Source: Guillardia theta CCMP2712
Lineage: Eukaryota; Cryptophyceae; Pyrenomonadales; Geminigeraceae
Reading direction: 5' to 3'
Length of the DNA: 64,000 bases
NCBI RefSeq assembly: GCF_000315625.1
Contig: NW_005434672.1
Span: 608,470 to 672,469, forward strand
Notes under the pieces: model-generated
Told to the model about the DNA's origin: nothing
Database searches by the model: none
Seen by the model: only the letters and a program-made list of their open reading frames with translations
Made by a program: the position numbers and the translations under genes
Shown: one piece after another, positions 35,847-46,197 of the stretch
Numbering within the stretch: the stretch's first letter is position 1
How the letters are laid out: every line of letters begins with the position of its first letter

Positions 35847-38202
35847 ATGGCGCGAATCAGTGTGCCTGTGTTGCTGCTTGCTCTTCTTGCCTCAGCCCTC
35901 GTTCCGTCAGAGGCAGCATCAGCTATACACCCTCAGAGCAGGAACATTCCAAACGTGCAGGGGGGCTTCGTCGATCAGAACGAGAGGGTGGAGTGGCGGT
36001 CGTGGCGGATGCACGTCACGGACGACCGGACAGAAGTGCTGAGGTTGCGGGGGCTGCTCAGTCAGGCAGAGAAGGACCTTGAAAACCTGAACGAGGAGCT
36101 TATGGATGCAAGGCAAGCGCAGGACAGGGCGAACCTGGCGCTCCAAGACAAGGACAAGAAGATCGAGCAACTCAGAGACATGCTCCAGACCGAGAGGAAT
36201 GCCCTGGTGGCGCTGCCTTTCGCTGTGCTCACCTTTGAGCTGACGCTCAGCTGCTTGCAGGCCTTGGCGAAGCTGAAGGATATGAATGAAGACGAGGACA
36301 AGGACAGGTGGATCGATGAGCTGCAAAGAGAGGTGGCAAGCCTCAGAAACAAGCTGGTCGAATCGCAAGAGTCCGCCAAGGTGACGAGTCGTTCATTTTC
36401 ATCGCCCGACTGAGTGTCTGTCAGATCCAAGAGGAGTCAATTGCGAAGAGGAAGCTCGACCTCGAGTCTCAGTTTTCAGATCGTGTGCACGTGATCTCTT
36501 GACACGTCAGCCTGTGAGCTTGTAACCTGGTCTTGCCATGTGCAGGAGGAGGCTGAGAAGATGGCCAAGGAGCTGGTGGAAGACCTGAAAGCATCTTTCG
36601 AGACCAACCATGTGATCTTGAGCCGTGGAAGGAAGAGTTCCGACTGACTCGCCCTTCAGGTGATCTCCCTCGCTTCTGAGAGGGAAGCCAAAGAGAGACA
36701 GCGACTGCGGGCGGAGACGTCGGAGAACAAAGTGATGGCGCTGGAGAATCAGATTGGAGACTTGAGGCAGGTCATTGAGGACATGAACAACACGATTGTT
36801 GCACAGGTGGGATGGTTGGGGCAGGGAGGCATGTTCTTAAAGAGGGTGCAGGAGAGAAAGCTGGAGGCTGCTGCGAAGAGGTTGGAAGAGGACGAGGAGT
36901 CCGACTGGTTGCGAGATGGGGCTTTTGGAGGAGAGTCTCCTCGTCGCTCCAAGAAGGATCTCGAGCGGGTCATCGAGAACCTGAAACAAAGTCTGGTCAA
37001 GGTGTCGCCGTCGTCTACACGCCCGCCTCCTTCCCTCACTGGTCTGCGCGCAGGAGCAGGCGGACTCTATACGCACCACGTCGAAACTGAGGGAGGAGAT
37101 CGGGAAGGTAGGAGCCGCTGCCCCGAGAGCTTTTCTCACTTTCATCGTCAGCTGCGAGGTCGCTTGTCGGAGATGAAGATCGCAGGAGTCAATAGCGAGG
37201 ATTCTTCCTTCGCTCATCAGGTGGAAGACGTTGTGTCGATGTCAGTGAGCTGACGAGCTTCTTTCCCCTCCCCTTCACTCCCTCTCTTGTCTCCTCCTCC
37301 TCCTTTATCTTCTCCACTCCTCTCTAGAAATCTGAATCGCCATCACGCCAAACGGATCCAGCTGAAGGACCCACGAGCTTCTTCCAAGATTATCCGCTGC
37401 AGCGAAATGCTGAGATACCGGGGAGGTTCGAGTGGGGCATGCGAGGGGAAGAGCGAGGCAAGAGGCAGCTGGAGAGCAAGGAAGCGCTCTGTGTCGACCT
37501 GGCGCTGAACCCGTCGAAGGCCTCCGACCGACTTGCGGTGAGTGACTCGGATGTGGCGACAGGAGGGGAGAGAGTGAACGTGAGGAGCAGCTGATGAAAC
37601 AAGAGGAGGAAAGCTACGTCGAGGCGATGCTGGGGGATATGAGACGCCTGCGGGATGAAATCAGCTGCCTGGTGCGTCTCCTCGCTTCCTCCTCTTCTCG
37701 CTTCCTTCCATCTTCCCCTCCTCGCTTCCTCCTCTCCTCGCTTCCTTCTACGTGCGTGACGAGCAGGCAGGTTGGAGAGAGCACATGCATGCGCCTCGGA
37801 CTGCGACAGCTGAGCTCCAACCGCTGCTGTGACTACGGGGGTTGTAAGCCCAGCGGTTTCGGCTACCAGCCCGGCTTCGCTCCGAGCTATCCCACCACCT
37901 ACCCCCACAGCTACCCTCTTGCTGAGGGCTACGTTGACCTCAGGTCTTGGCTTCTCTGCTGTCCCTGGGGCATCTGACCAGCAGCAGGTCCACCACCATC
38001 CCCCTCCGCCAGGAGGCTGCCAGTGCCGACGCCCAGCAGTCTTCTCAGGTGACTCCAACTTGGTCACCCTTGGAGTTTTGAGATGACTTGACACCGACAG
38101 GACAAGGAGCCGCAAAGAAGACCTGACAAGGATGTCGAACTGAAGCAGGCGCCCAGCAAGGAGAAGCGAGGGACAAGCTTTCTGTCTTGTTTCGGGCTGT
38201 AG
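35847..38202 (+). CDS. coiled-coil protein with signal peptide, unknown function
   Basis: Exons: 35847-36206, 36261-36380, 36425-36490, 36546-36611, 36660-36806, 36852-37001, 37054-37107, 37152-37220, 37328-37537, about 37585-37671, one unresolved near 37770-37825, 38013-38048 and 38101-38202. The N-terminus is a clear signal peptide (ISVPVLLLALLASALVPSEA) without the Phe of a plastid presequence. Nearly all of the rest is heptad coiled coil (LLSQAEKDLENLNEELMDAR; AKRKLDLESQ; ENQIGDLRQVIEDMNNTI). The last exon ends KEKRGTSFLSCFGL, a C-terminal Cys followed by three residues like a prenylation box. A signal peptide and a cytosolic lipid box conflict, so either the tail is not modified, two genes have been joined here, or the start differs. 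Introns of phase 0 at almost every junction suggest exon duplication within the coil. Confidence 0.7.
36207..36260 (+). other. 54 bp intron that is open in frame
   Basis: The stretch begins GTGGCGCTG and ends CTGCTTGCAG, and can be read through without a stop (VALPFAVLTFELTLSC). Removing it restores the heptad register of the coiled coil (TERNAL / ALAKLKDMNED), whereas retaining it puts an 18-residue hydrophobic piece into the coil. It is called an intron on that basis; a regulated retained form is possible. Confidence 0.6.
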
Positions 38203-38352
38203 TGTGCTTCAAACCATGCATTCCTTGTACAGTGTACAGTAGAGAGATAAGGCAAATTGTCAAGAAACTTTCTAACATGTTAAGGCACTCCTGGCGCTCA
38301 CAGAGTTGCGTTTTCAGCACATGTCAATTATCCGACGCAGGAGTTGCTGACT

Positions 38353-39236
38353 TCACTGGTGCGGCAAGAACTTCACGAACCTCTTGGCAATCGAATCCTC
38401 GATCTTAGGAAACACCTGCAGCCGCAGACGTCAAACTTCTGGAAAGATGTCAGACTGTATGAGACCGTGATGAGGTCGAGCTCGCTCATCAGCTCGAGGA
38501 CCTGGATCTGCTCGTTCTGCGAGTTGGACAACGAGCGGGTCAAGGTAACTGAGTCAGGGACGTGGGAGTTCAGGACTTGACCTGGAACTTCTCCTTGAGA
38601 TCTCGTTGCAAGTTTGTTGACAGCACTCCTTCCTTGCACACGATGAGCACAGGGTCGAGCAGCTCCGTCACCTTCCCAGCGTCACCTCCCGTCAACCCCC
38701 GAGCTCTCACCAGGTGGATCTCATTCCTGTAGAGGAACTTGGCGATGATACGCACAAACTCCTCTCGGTCTTCAAGAACCTCGTGAGGAGGAGGCGTCAG
38801 CTCAACCTGCTCGACAAGCTCTCCTTGCACTGTGAGGGCCACCGCCGACCGCACGAGCTTCAGGTTCTTGGTTGCCAGGACCTCGCGAGCTGCATCGAGC
38901 TGGCCGTTCAAGTCCCTGTCATGTATCTAGTTGTGCGAGTGAGCGGAGAATTGAGAGGAGAGATGAGGAGCGGAGGGAAGAGGGCAGGTGAGAGGAGGGG
39001 AGGGGAGGACGGGAACATCTCCAACCTCGCAGATCCCAAGTTTCTCTGACCACTTGCAGATGGCGACGGGGGTGTCACACGGGTAGCACAGGTAGTACTT
39101 GTTGCCCTGCCGATTCACCTTCTGATCCATGAAGCACTCGACAAACTTGAGCTCCTGCGCTCCTCCTGTCAAGAACCCGCAAGGTCGGGGCAGAGCTCAC
39201 CCAAGGATCGACGACAAAGATGTTGTTCCCACCCAT
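38353..39236 (-). CDS. DUF3727-like protein
   Basis: Five exons (39201-39236, 39026-39154, 38582-38899, 38466-38516, 38353-38415) encode 198 residues beginning MGGNNIFVVDPW. The core reads NKYYLCYPCDTPVAICKWSE, then LDAAREVLATKNLKLVRSAV and ALTVQGELVEQVELTPP. This resembles the DUF3727 family of cyanobacteria and plastids (LLTP.DTPV.LF.W, ILP.A..VL.E..L.L.RSAV.LTV.GEL). The match is from memory of the family pattern. The protein ends VFPKIEDSIAKRFVKFLPHQ. There is no N-terminal targeting sequence in this model; if it is a plastid protein an upstream exon is missing from it. Function of the family is not established. Confidence 0.65.
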
Positions 39237-39918
39237 GGTGATGCAGCTCTTTGATCAAAGGATGAGAACACTCGCGGGTGGCAGGAGAGGAGGGGGAGAG
39301 GTGTGGAGAAGAGGAGAGGAGAGGAGAGGAGAGGAGAGGAGAGGAGAGGAGAGGAGAGGAGAGGAGGGGCGGAAAGAAACTGGTACCTCAATGTCGGTCA
39401 GGAGTTGTTGGTATTGCATGCTCCATCGTGTCGTTGTTGCCTTGCCCCTCGTCTTGACCTGCCGACATTCCCTTCGCGTTCCTAGCATGCAGCGGCAGAG
39501 CCCTCGGAGAATCATCCCTTGGCCGCACCCAGCCAGCACGCTCGACTCTTGGAAGGCATGTCCAGCCTGAGCGAGGAGGAGGAGGAGGAGGAGGAGGGAG
39601 GGGAGGGAGGGAGGATAGGGTCCTCGCTCGCTCTTCGCCCGCATGTGGCCCATTACGCCATGCTTCCTGAAAAAAGGTGTTCAGGATTTTTCGGCCGGGG
39701 CTGAGGCGGACGGGGGAGGAACCAAGAGGTCGAGGAGGGCAGGGAAGCAGCGGGAGGGGGAGAGGAGACGGAGGGAGCAGGGCAGAGGCTGTGGATAGAG
39801 GAGAAGGAGAGCCGATGGCAAGGTAGAGTAGGAACAGAGGAGTGCGGGTGAGGAGCAGCAGCGGGAAGGGGAGCGGGAGGGCGAGGGGGCGGTAAAGGGG
39901 AGCTGGGGGGGAGGTAAG
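39237..39918. repeat. divergent intergenic region with a GGAGA array
   Basis: At 39311-39366 the pentamer gagga/ggaga repeats about eleven times (gaggagaggagagg). A second purine-rich stretch lies at 39580-39620. The region separates the divergent DUF3727-like and kinase genes. No gene is recognised; longer open frames here are low-complexity. Confidence 0.6.
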
Positions 39919-40747
39919 ATGGGATCGGCGAGGAAGAAGAAGAACCCGAGGAAGCACTACAAGGTGCTGCACGAGGTCGGCCGGGGGACTTTCGGGGTTG
40001 TGTGCAAGGCGATCAAGAAGAAGACCGGGGAGGAGGTGGCGATCAAGAACATCAAGCTCGTCCACAAGATCCATGAGGGGGTCAGCACCTCCGCCATCGA
40101 TGAGATCCGCATCATGCAGGTGGGAGGCGCGAGGCTGAGAGAGCGGGAGAGCGGGTGAGCGGATGGTGGCAGGAGCTTCACCATCCCAACGTGCTGTCCA
40201 TCCATGAAGTCTTCTCCCCGCGGTTCCTGCCCCCTTTTGTGCTCCTCCTCCTGTTGAAGTTCCCGCGCCATGCAGGGAAGGGACGCTCTCGCTCGTCCTG
40301 GACTTCATCCCCATGGACATGGAGATGATCATCAAGGCCAAGGACATGACGTCGGACAAGTACGTCCCGATGCCTTCCGAAGACATCAAGGCCTACATGC
40401 AGGTCAGCCGTTTCCCACTCTCCCTTCCCTCTATCCCCCCTCCTTCCTCTCCTCCCTTCACTGGCTCACCTTCGCGCCCTCCAGATGTTTCTCAGAGGAA
40501 TCAACGCCTGCCATCAGAACTTCGTCCTTCACAGAGACCTCAAGGTCTGCAACAAGCTCAGTCGTGCTCTCCCCCCCTGACCAGCCTCAGCCTGCCAATC
40601 TTCTCCTGAGCGCCAATGGCGTCCTCAAACTTTGCGACTTCGGCCTAGCGAGGACGTACGGGAGCCCTAATGCCAAGTTCTCGCCACAGGTCCCTCCACC
40701 TCCTCCTTCTCATCATGATCGTTATCATCATCATCATCATCATCATT

Positions 40748-40797
<50 letters not shown>

Positions 40798-41740
40798 TCT
40801 TCTCCGCCACCTGACGGTGCAGTTGACAGGCGGTGACTTTATGGTATCGGCCGCTGGAGATGCTGCTGGGTGCCGACAGATACGGACCAGCCGTGGACAT
40901 GTGGGCACGGGCAAGAGGCGGGAGGGAGGGAGTGACCTGACCCTGTCGCAGGTGGGGGGTGGGTTGCATCTTTGCCGAGATGCTGCTGCGAAACCCGCTG
41001 TTTCCCACGGGGAGAGGAGCGACTGACGTGGATCAGGTCGAGCAGGGACGTGGGGTGGGTACTTGCTGAGCTTCAGGCAGGTTTGTCAGATCGTGCGTTG
41101 CATGGGGGCGCCAACGGAACGGAACTGGCCGGGTTTCGATCAACTTCCAATCCTCCTCAAGTTCCAGCAGGTCTCCTGCTCCTCCCCAGCCTGTAGCCAG
41201 CCCCACTGATATCGCGCAGATTCCCCCGACGCCCCTCGCGCGCGTGATCCTCACTCTCATCATCGCCTCCTGCTCCGCACTGACAAGGGACCAGGTGATC
41301 CCAGCGGCACCCAAGGATGCGCTCGACCTGCTGGACAAACTTCTCAGCTACGATCCCAACAAGAGGATCTCAGCGGAGGAGGTGATATTTTTTCCCTCCC
41401 TCCTTCATCCCCTTGCTCTTGCCGATTGACTTTCACTTGTGTGTGCTTGACCTCGTCTCCTTCCAGGCCCTCAAGCATGAGTACTTCCGCAACGCTCCGG
41501 CCCCTGCCTCCACCGCTCAAATTGCCGATCACATCTCAGTCTTGATCAAAAAGCCCAGCAGCCAAGTCTCCAGCACCCTCCCCAGCTCAGGTGCTCTTGC
41601 TCTGCCTGCTCGTCCGCCCTCCTGACCTCGTGTTGCCATCCTTGACATGATCAGAGACGATGCCGGGGGAGAGCCCGTACAAGCCGAGCTCGAAGCGATC
41701 GGCCGCTGAGGCAGGTTTGGCGTCTCCGAACTACGGGTGA
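39919..41740 (+). CDS. CDK7/CDKD-like cyclin-dependent kinase
   Basis: Twelve exons (39919-40119, 40173-40222, 40276-40402, 40485-40544, 40591-40689, 40830-40900, 40952-41036, 41081-41170, 41220-41243, 41295-41381, 41467-41590, 41655-41740) give 367 residues. The Gly loop is [10 protein letters not shown], the ATP lysine is in VAIKNI, the cyclin helix region is [13 protein letters not shown], the catalytic loop HRDLKPANLLL, then [12 protein letters not shown], and the activation segment [24 protein letters not shown] before the WYR motif and [15 protein letters not shown] resemble CDK7 and plant CDKD. Later motifs ([41 protein letters not shown]) are typical of CDKs. Known role of the family: CDK-activating kinase and RNA polymerase II CTD kinase in TFIIH. 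The APE motif reads PLE and the cyclin helix lacks the usual Arg, so assignment to CDK7 rather than another CDK group is moderate. Confidence 0.88.
40716..40799 (+). repeat. (ATC)n microsatellite in a kinase intron
   Basis: About 28 near-perfect copies of the triplet atc occupy the 140 bp intron between exons 5 and 6 of the kinase gene. The tract can be read as poly-Ile, poly-His or poly-Asp/Met depending on frame and strand, but none of these is a gene. Confidence 0.9.
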
Positions 41741-41939
41741 TCCACGAGCTGTAGGAAAGGCAGGAAATTGGTAGGACGGGAATGAAGAAGCTGAAGGCGA
41801 GGAAGAGCACGTCTGACACAGGAAGGCTCCCTAAGGACTCAGCGTTGCCCTCTTCTGGTTTATTCTGGTTGGCTGTAGGAAAACAAACGGCTGCTTACTA
41901 ACAAGGCGCGGGCGGCGGATCGCGAGCTCGAGATTCGCA

Positions 41940-42904
41940 TCACTGCAGAACACCCTTGGTGCTGGGAACGCCAGCGCCTGAGTCTGCACTGATCGCCTGC
42001 CCTTCAACGTCACTGGGAGCGGATGGGGCAGCAGCGGAGTCACCTGACGGAGGGCGACGCCGAGGGCCTTGAAGGCGGATTCAGCCTTGTGATGGTCGTT
42101 CTTGCCCTTGAGGTTGTCGACATGCAGGGTGATCCTCGCCTCGGTCGCGAACGACTCCATGACGTGGGGGATCATCTCGCACGAGAGCTCTCCGATCTTC
42201 TCCCTCACCAGGTTGAGCTCGATGTGCGCCGAGGGCCTCGAGGAGATGTCGACGACGGCGCGCGAGAGAGCCTCGTCGAGGGGGCAGTAGGCGTGCCCGA
42301 ACCTCTTGATGTCCTTCCTGTCCCCGAGGGCCTTGTCGAAGGCTTCTCCCACTGTCAGCGCACAGTCCTCTGCTGTGTGATGGTCGTCGATGTGGAGGTC
42401 GCCCTTGCATCTGCGGGATGACATGTCAGGCACATCAGCACATCAGCACACTAGCATGCTCTACAGGCGTTCTCATCAGAAGAGACGCTTCTGGTGCTAC
42501 ACCTGCTCTTCACGATACCAGTGAAGGCTTGCTACCGCAAACCTACTCCTCAACTCTCGTTTGCTGCCAGTGGTCTGCCTACGTCCTCAGAATTTCCATA
42601 CACTCGAGAAAGAATGCGGACAAAATCACTTGGGCAGACGGATCAGAACATGACAGCATCATGCTTGAACGCGTGAGACAAGGATCTACGAGCTTCTCGC
42701 ATGGCGACGCCACCTCGCAGCACAAGCACGCATTGCTTACTTGAGCGTGAGGTCGATCCTGCCGTGCTTGGACATGGCGGTGAACATGTGGTCGAGGAAG
42801 CCGATGCCTGTGCTGATGTCGCTCTTGCCGGTGCCATCGAGGTTCAGCTCCACCTCCACGTCCGTCTCCTTCGTCTTCCTGCTCACTCGCGCAGTCCTCG
42901 CCAT
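41940..42904 (-). CDS. hisB: imidazoleglycerol-phosphate dehydratase
   Basis: Exons 42741-42904, 42044-42410 and 41940-41996 encode 195 residues, the normal length of a monofunctional enzyme. The metal-binding motifs are complete: [29 protein letters not shown], a second half with [18 protein letters not shown], and the C-terminal VPSTKGVLQ. Reaction: dehydration of imidazoleglycerol phosphate to imidazoleacetol phosphate in histidine synthesis, with two manganese ions. In algae the pathway is in the plastid, yet the model starts [16 protein letters not shown] with no presequence. An acceptor-like ttttcag just upstream (around 42915) suggests that a targeting exon is missing upstream, in the 304 bp shared with the next gene. 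Confidence 0.95.
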
Positions 42905-43209
42905 TTCAGCCCCCACTGAAAACAAAAAGGGGGAAGATCTCTGTAAAAGGAATGGGATTTTGTTTTTAAAAAAAAAACATCAAAGGAGATCGGATGGGCG
43001 AAGCCGAAGGCGGCACGGCAGCTCTATGGCGACCGGCGGGAGCGAAGAAGAGAGGAGGAGAGCGAAGCAGAGGCAGAGCAGAGAGAAGGGGAAGCAGAGA
43101 GGACAGGGAGGGACGGGGAGGGAGGAAAGAGGAGGATGAAAGTTGCGGTGAGATCACTTGAGGTCTGGTTGCTTCAGAGATCAGTCATCGACAGCGCGGC
43201 CTGCTGAAG
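42905..43209. promoter_or_regulatory. short divergent promoter region
   Basis: Only 304 bp separate the ATG of hisB (minus) and of the PDZ membrane protein (plus), so both promoters must lie here or overlap the genes. It contains an A-run at 42967-42978 and a purine-rich tract at 43030-43135. If hisB has an upstream targeting exon, it would be here too. Confidence 0.4.
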
Positions 43210-46057
43210 ATGGACCCCAAGCTCAAGCAACTCCTGGCGCGACGAAAGCAAGACGCTGACAAGTACGATGACTACCATGACCAGGACCCTCCAACGCCGT
43301 CGCAACTTCCAGCCAAGAAGAAAGACAAACTCCTCAAGGCGCTAGATGAAGCTGTTGAGAGCGTCATCGAAGAACAGGAGAAGACGCTAGCTGGTGCTGC
43401 GGCGCGTGCTAAGGCTGAGCTGAAACCTGTTCTTGGAGAAAGGAAGGAATCCAAGCACGCGAGTCAAGATGGGAAAAGAGACCTCGACGACGTGGCCATT
43501 GACATCCCGAGCGCAGAAGAGGAAGCCAGAACGAGACGAGCGAGAGTTGACAGCGACGAGGCCCACGAAGAGCCTCCACAGAGAAAACACGATGCTCTCG
43601 CCTCCATGGCACACGCTCGCCTCAGTCAGGCCGACAAGCTCCGTGACTCTGACCCTCAAGTCAAGCCTCTCGACAGCGTCGCCATCGACGTCCGCAGCGT
43701 CTTCGACCACATGGAGGAGGCCAAGAAGAAGCCCAAGAAGCCCGACAAGACCCACGACGCCCTCGCGTCCATGGCAGAGGCTCGCTTGTCTCACTCCAGC
43801 AGCAGACTCGACGGCGTCGACACGTCGTCTCTCTTCGATCGCAAGCATGCAGACAAGGCCCAGGATAGAGCAGCAGGGAAGGGGCTGGGCGCCGTGGCCG
43901 AAGGAGGAGAGGACGAGGAGGACGAGGAGGGAGGGGCAGGGTCGCGGGTGCCGTCCATGCTGGAGTCCAAGGGCCCGTCTGCACTGCAGCAGTCTCTACA
44001 GAAAGCCTCGTCCTCGTCGGACAGCGCGGCGTCAAAGAAGGAGGACTTTGCGAGCAAGCTGAGCAACTTGAAGTCGCTGGTGACGAAAGGAGCGAAGCCG
44101 GAGGAGGGCGGCAGAGGAGAGGCGAAGGGGGAGAAGGGGGAGGGAGAGGCCAAGGTGTCAGGAGGAGGAGGAGGAGGAGGAGGAGGAGAGTCAGGAGTCG
44201 TGTCGGAGTCCATCTGGAGTTCCATGTGGGCGGGGCAGGTGCAAGCGAAGAGGGACGATGTGCTGGAGTCGTACAAGAAAGGGAGACTGCAGGAGCAAGA
44301 CTTAAAGCGGTTGAAGGTCGACGAGGACGCGCCTGGCGATGCTCAGAGAGAAGCGAAAGAGGCGCCCTCTCCTCTTCAATCAAGACAACGTGTCACTGTT
44401 GATGAGCTTCCATCCGAAGACAGAGCGTTGAACTTCAAGATAGCCAAGCTTGAGAAGAAGATGCAGAAGGCAGAGAAGATGAAGGACGCGAGCAAGGCAA
44501 GGATGTACAGCATGGAGATCCAGAGGCTTCGCGAGCAACTTCAAGGGCTGAGCCAGGATGATTCCGACGAGTACTTCTCCCCGCTCTTCGAGGAGAAGGA
44601 GAAACCCTCCACAGGCTTCGGCTCCAAGCTCGCGCAGTTCAAAGACATGCTTGCCATGCGGCGCAAGCACGAGGTAGCGAGGAAGGCGCCGAGCGAAGCG
44701 AGCTCCAAGACAGAAGTGACGGAGAAGGGAGCGATCGAAGAGGAAGAGATCTGCGGCGTCGGCCTCCGTCTGAACCTCGTTGGGCAGAAGTTTGTGGTGC
44801 TGGCGATTCTTGCAGGAACTTCAGCTGAGAAGTCCGGGATGAGGATTGGGGATGTCGTCACGCGGGTGGATGGCACGAGCGTGGCGGGATGGACGATCGA
44901 GATGATCTCAAACAAGCTGCGAGGTCCCCTCGGGTCTCAGGTCTCTGTCTCCCTGCTGGACGGCAGAGAGGTGGTGCTCACAAGAACTTCCGTCTCCTCG
45001 CTCCTCAAGGACCTCGAGGACGCGCTGCATCCTCAAACCTGGATCAAAGAATCTGATCGCGTCAAGCGCCAGTACGCTCAAATCCAGCAAGACGACCTGC
45101 CGGTTGCCATCGAAGAGGCGGAGGAGGGGGAGGAGGACGAGGACGTCGGAGGATATTTGAGACTATCGCGATCGGCCGAGAAGTTCGAGGCTGTCAGAGA
45201 GTCTGTGGATGAGAACAGACGCTGGAGCTTTGGGTTCGACTTCGACACTCAAGGACCCGCCGACATCTGGTCAAAGCCGCCCGCAAGGTAAAGGAGAGAG
45301 GGGCGAGGAGAGGAGAGGAAGCGGAGAGGAGGTGAGAGGGGAGGAAAGGAGGAGGAAAGGAGAGGAGGATGGTAGAGCTTGTCTGGAGCTAAAAGTTTTG
45401 GCTGGCAGACACGTCCAGGAGTCCATGACTTCAGCGATCGCGTCTGCCATGAACGCGATGCGCCAGCATGGAGGAGCCGAGTTCGGGTCGGGCATGTACT
45501 CAGTCAAGTCAGGCGGCGACATGAGCAAGGCTTCCATGGGGATCGGGCGGCTGTTGAGCAGGAGCAGGCAGAAGGCAGGGAAACTTCTCGGGCAGCAGCC
45601 CAGCAGGGGTGGCATCAATCATGACATCCTCTATGCTGGCGTGCAGCTGAGCGAGATCGAGTCGCTCCCTCGCAAGACCGCCAAGACCATCGCGCTCGAG
45701 AGGATCCGCAAGGCCTTGAGGTCGATCGAGCGGCAGAACGAGGCTGCTGCTCGCTCCAGATACGACTGGAGCCTGGAAGAGGAAGAGGAGATCTTGAACC
45801 AGACCCTCCCTCCCGCCAACGTCCGGGCGCAGGAAGACAGCGACCGGGAGGACACCTGGTGCCTCCTCCTGTGCTGCAAACTCGTGCGCCGCGACCTGGC
45901 GTCGTGCTGGCAGGACATGTTCGACAACCTCCAGTGTCGCTCTCGCCCGACCCTCAAGTGCGTCATGATCGCCACCTGCTCCGCCTACTGCGCCCTCATC
46001 GCCGCCGGCGTCCTCGCCCTCCTCTACCTGGTGCCGGTCACCACCCGGCAAGTCTAG
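43210..46057 (+). CDS. PDZ-domain protein with C-terminal membrane anchor
   Basis: Exons 43210-45287 and 45409-46057 encode 908 residues. The N-terminal 400 residues are charged and low-complexity, with a repeated motif (HDALASMAHARLSQADKL; HDALASMAEARLSHSSSRL) each followed by a SVFDHM or SSLFDRK-type turn, and a Gly-rich run. A coiled coil (NFKIAKLEKKMQKAEKMKDA) precedes one PDZ domain (GVGLRLNLVGQKFVVLAIL, GMRIGDVVTRVDGTSVAGW) near residues 510-600. The second exon ends in a Cys-rich amphipathic region (WCLLLCCKLVRRDLASCW) and a single hydrophobic helix (MIATCSAYCALIAAGVLALL) five residues or so before the stop, so it is a tail-anchored protein facing the cytosol. Inference: a membrane-tethered scaffold that collects C-terminal peptide ligands. 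Confidence 0.82.
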
Positions 46058-46197
46058 CCCTGTAGACCCTAAACAAGACCCCTCTACCCCGCTGTTTTTA
46101 TAATAGCCCTCCTAGGAGAAACCCACTATCCCTTCACCCTGCCCTATTACGTCACCCTGTCCCTCTCCCCGACAGCCGATGCACGTGTAGAGGAGGG

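Noticed and set aside
40645-41026. Poly-His, poly-Ile, poly-Asp and poly-Met frames in the kinase gene
   Set aside because: All come from the (ATC)n microsatellite in an intron.
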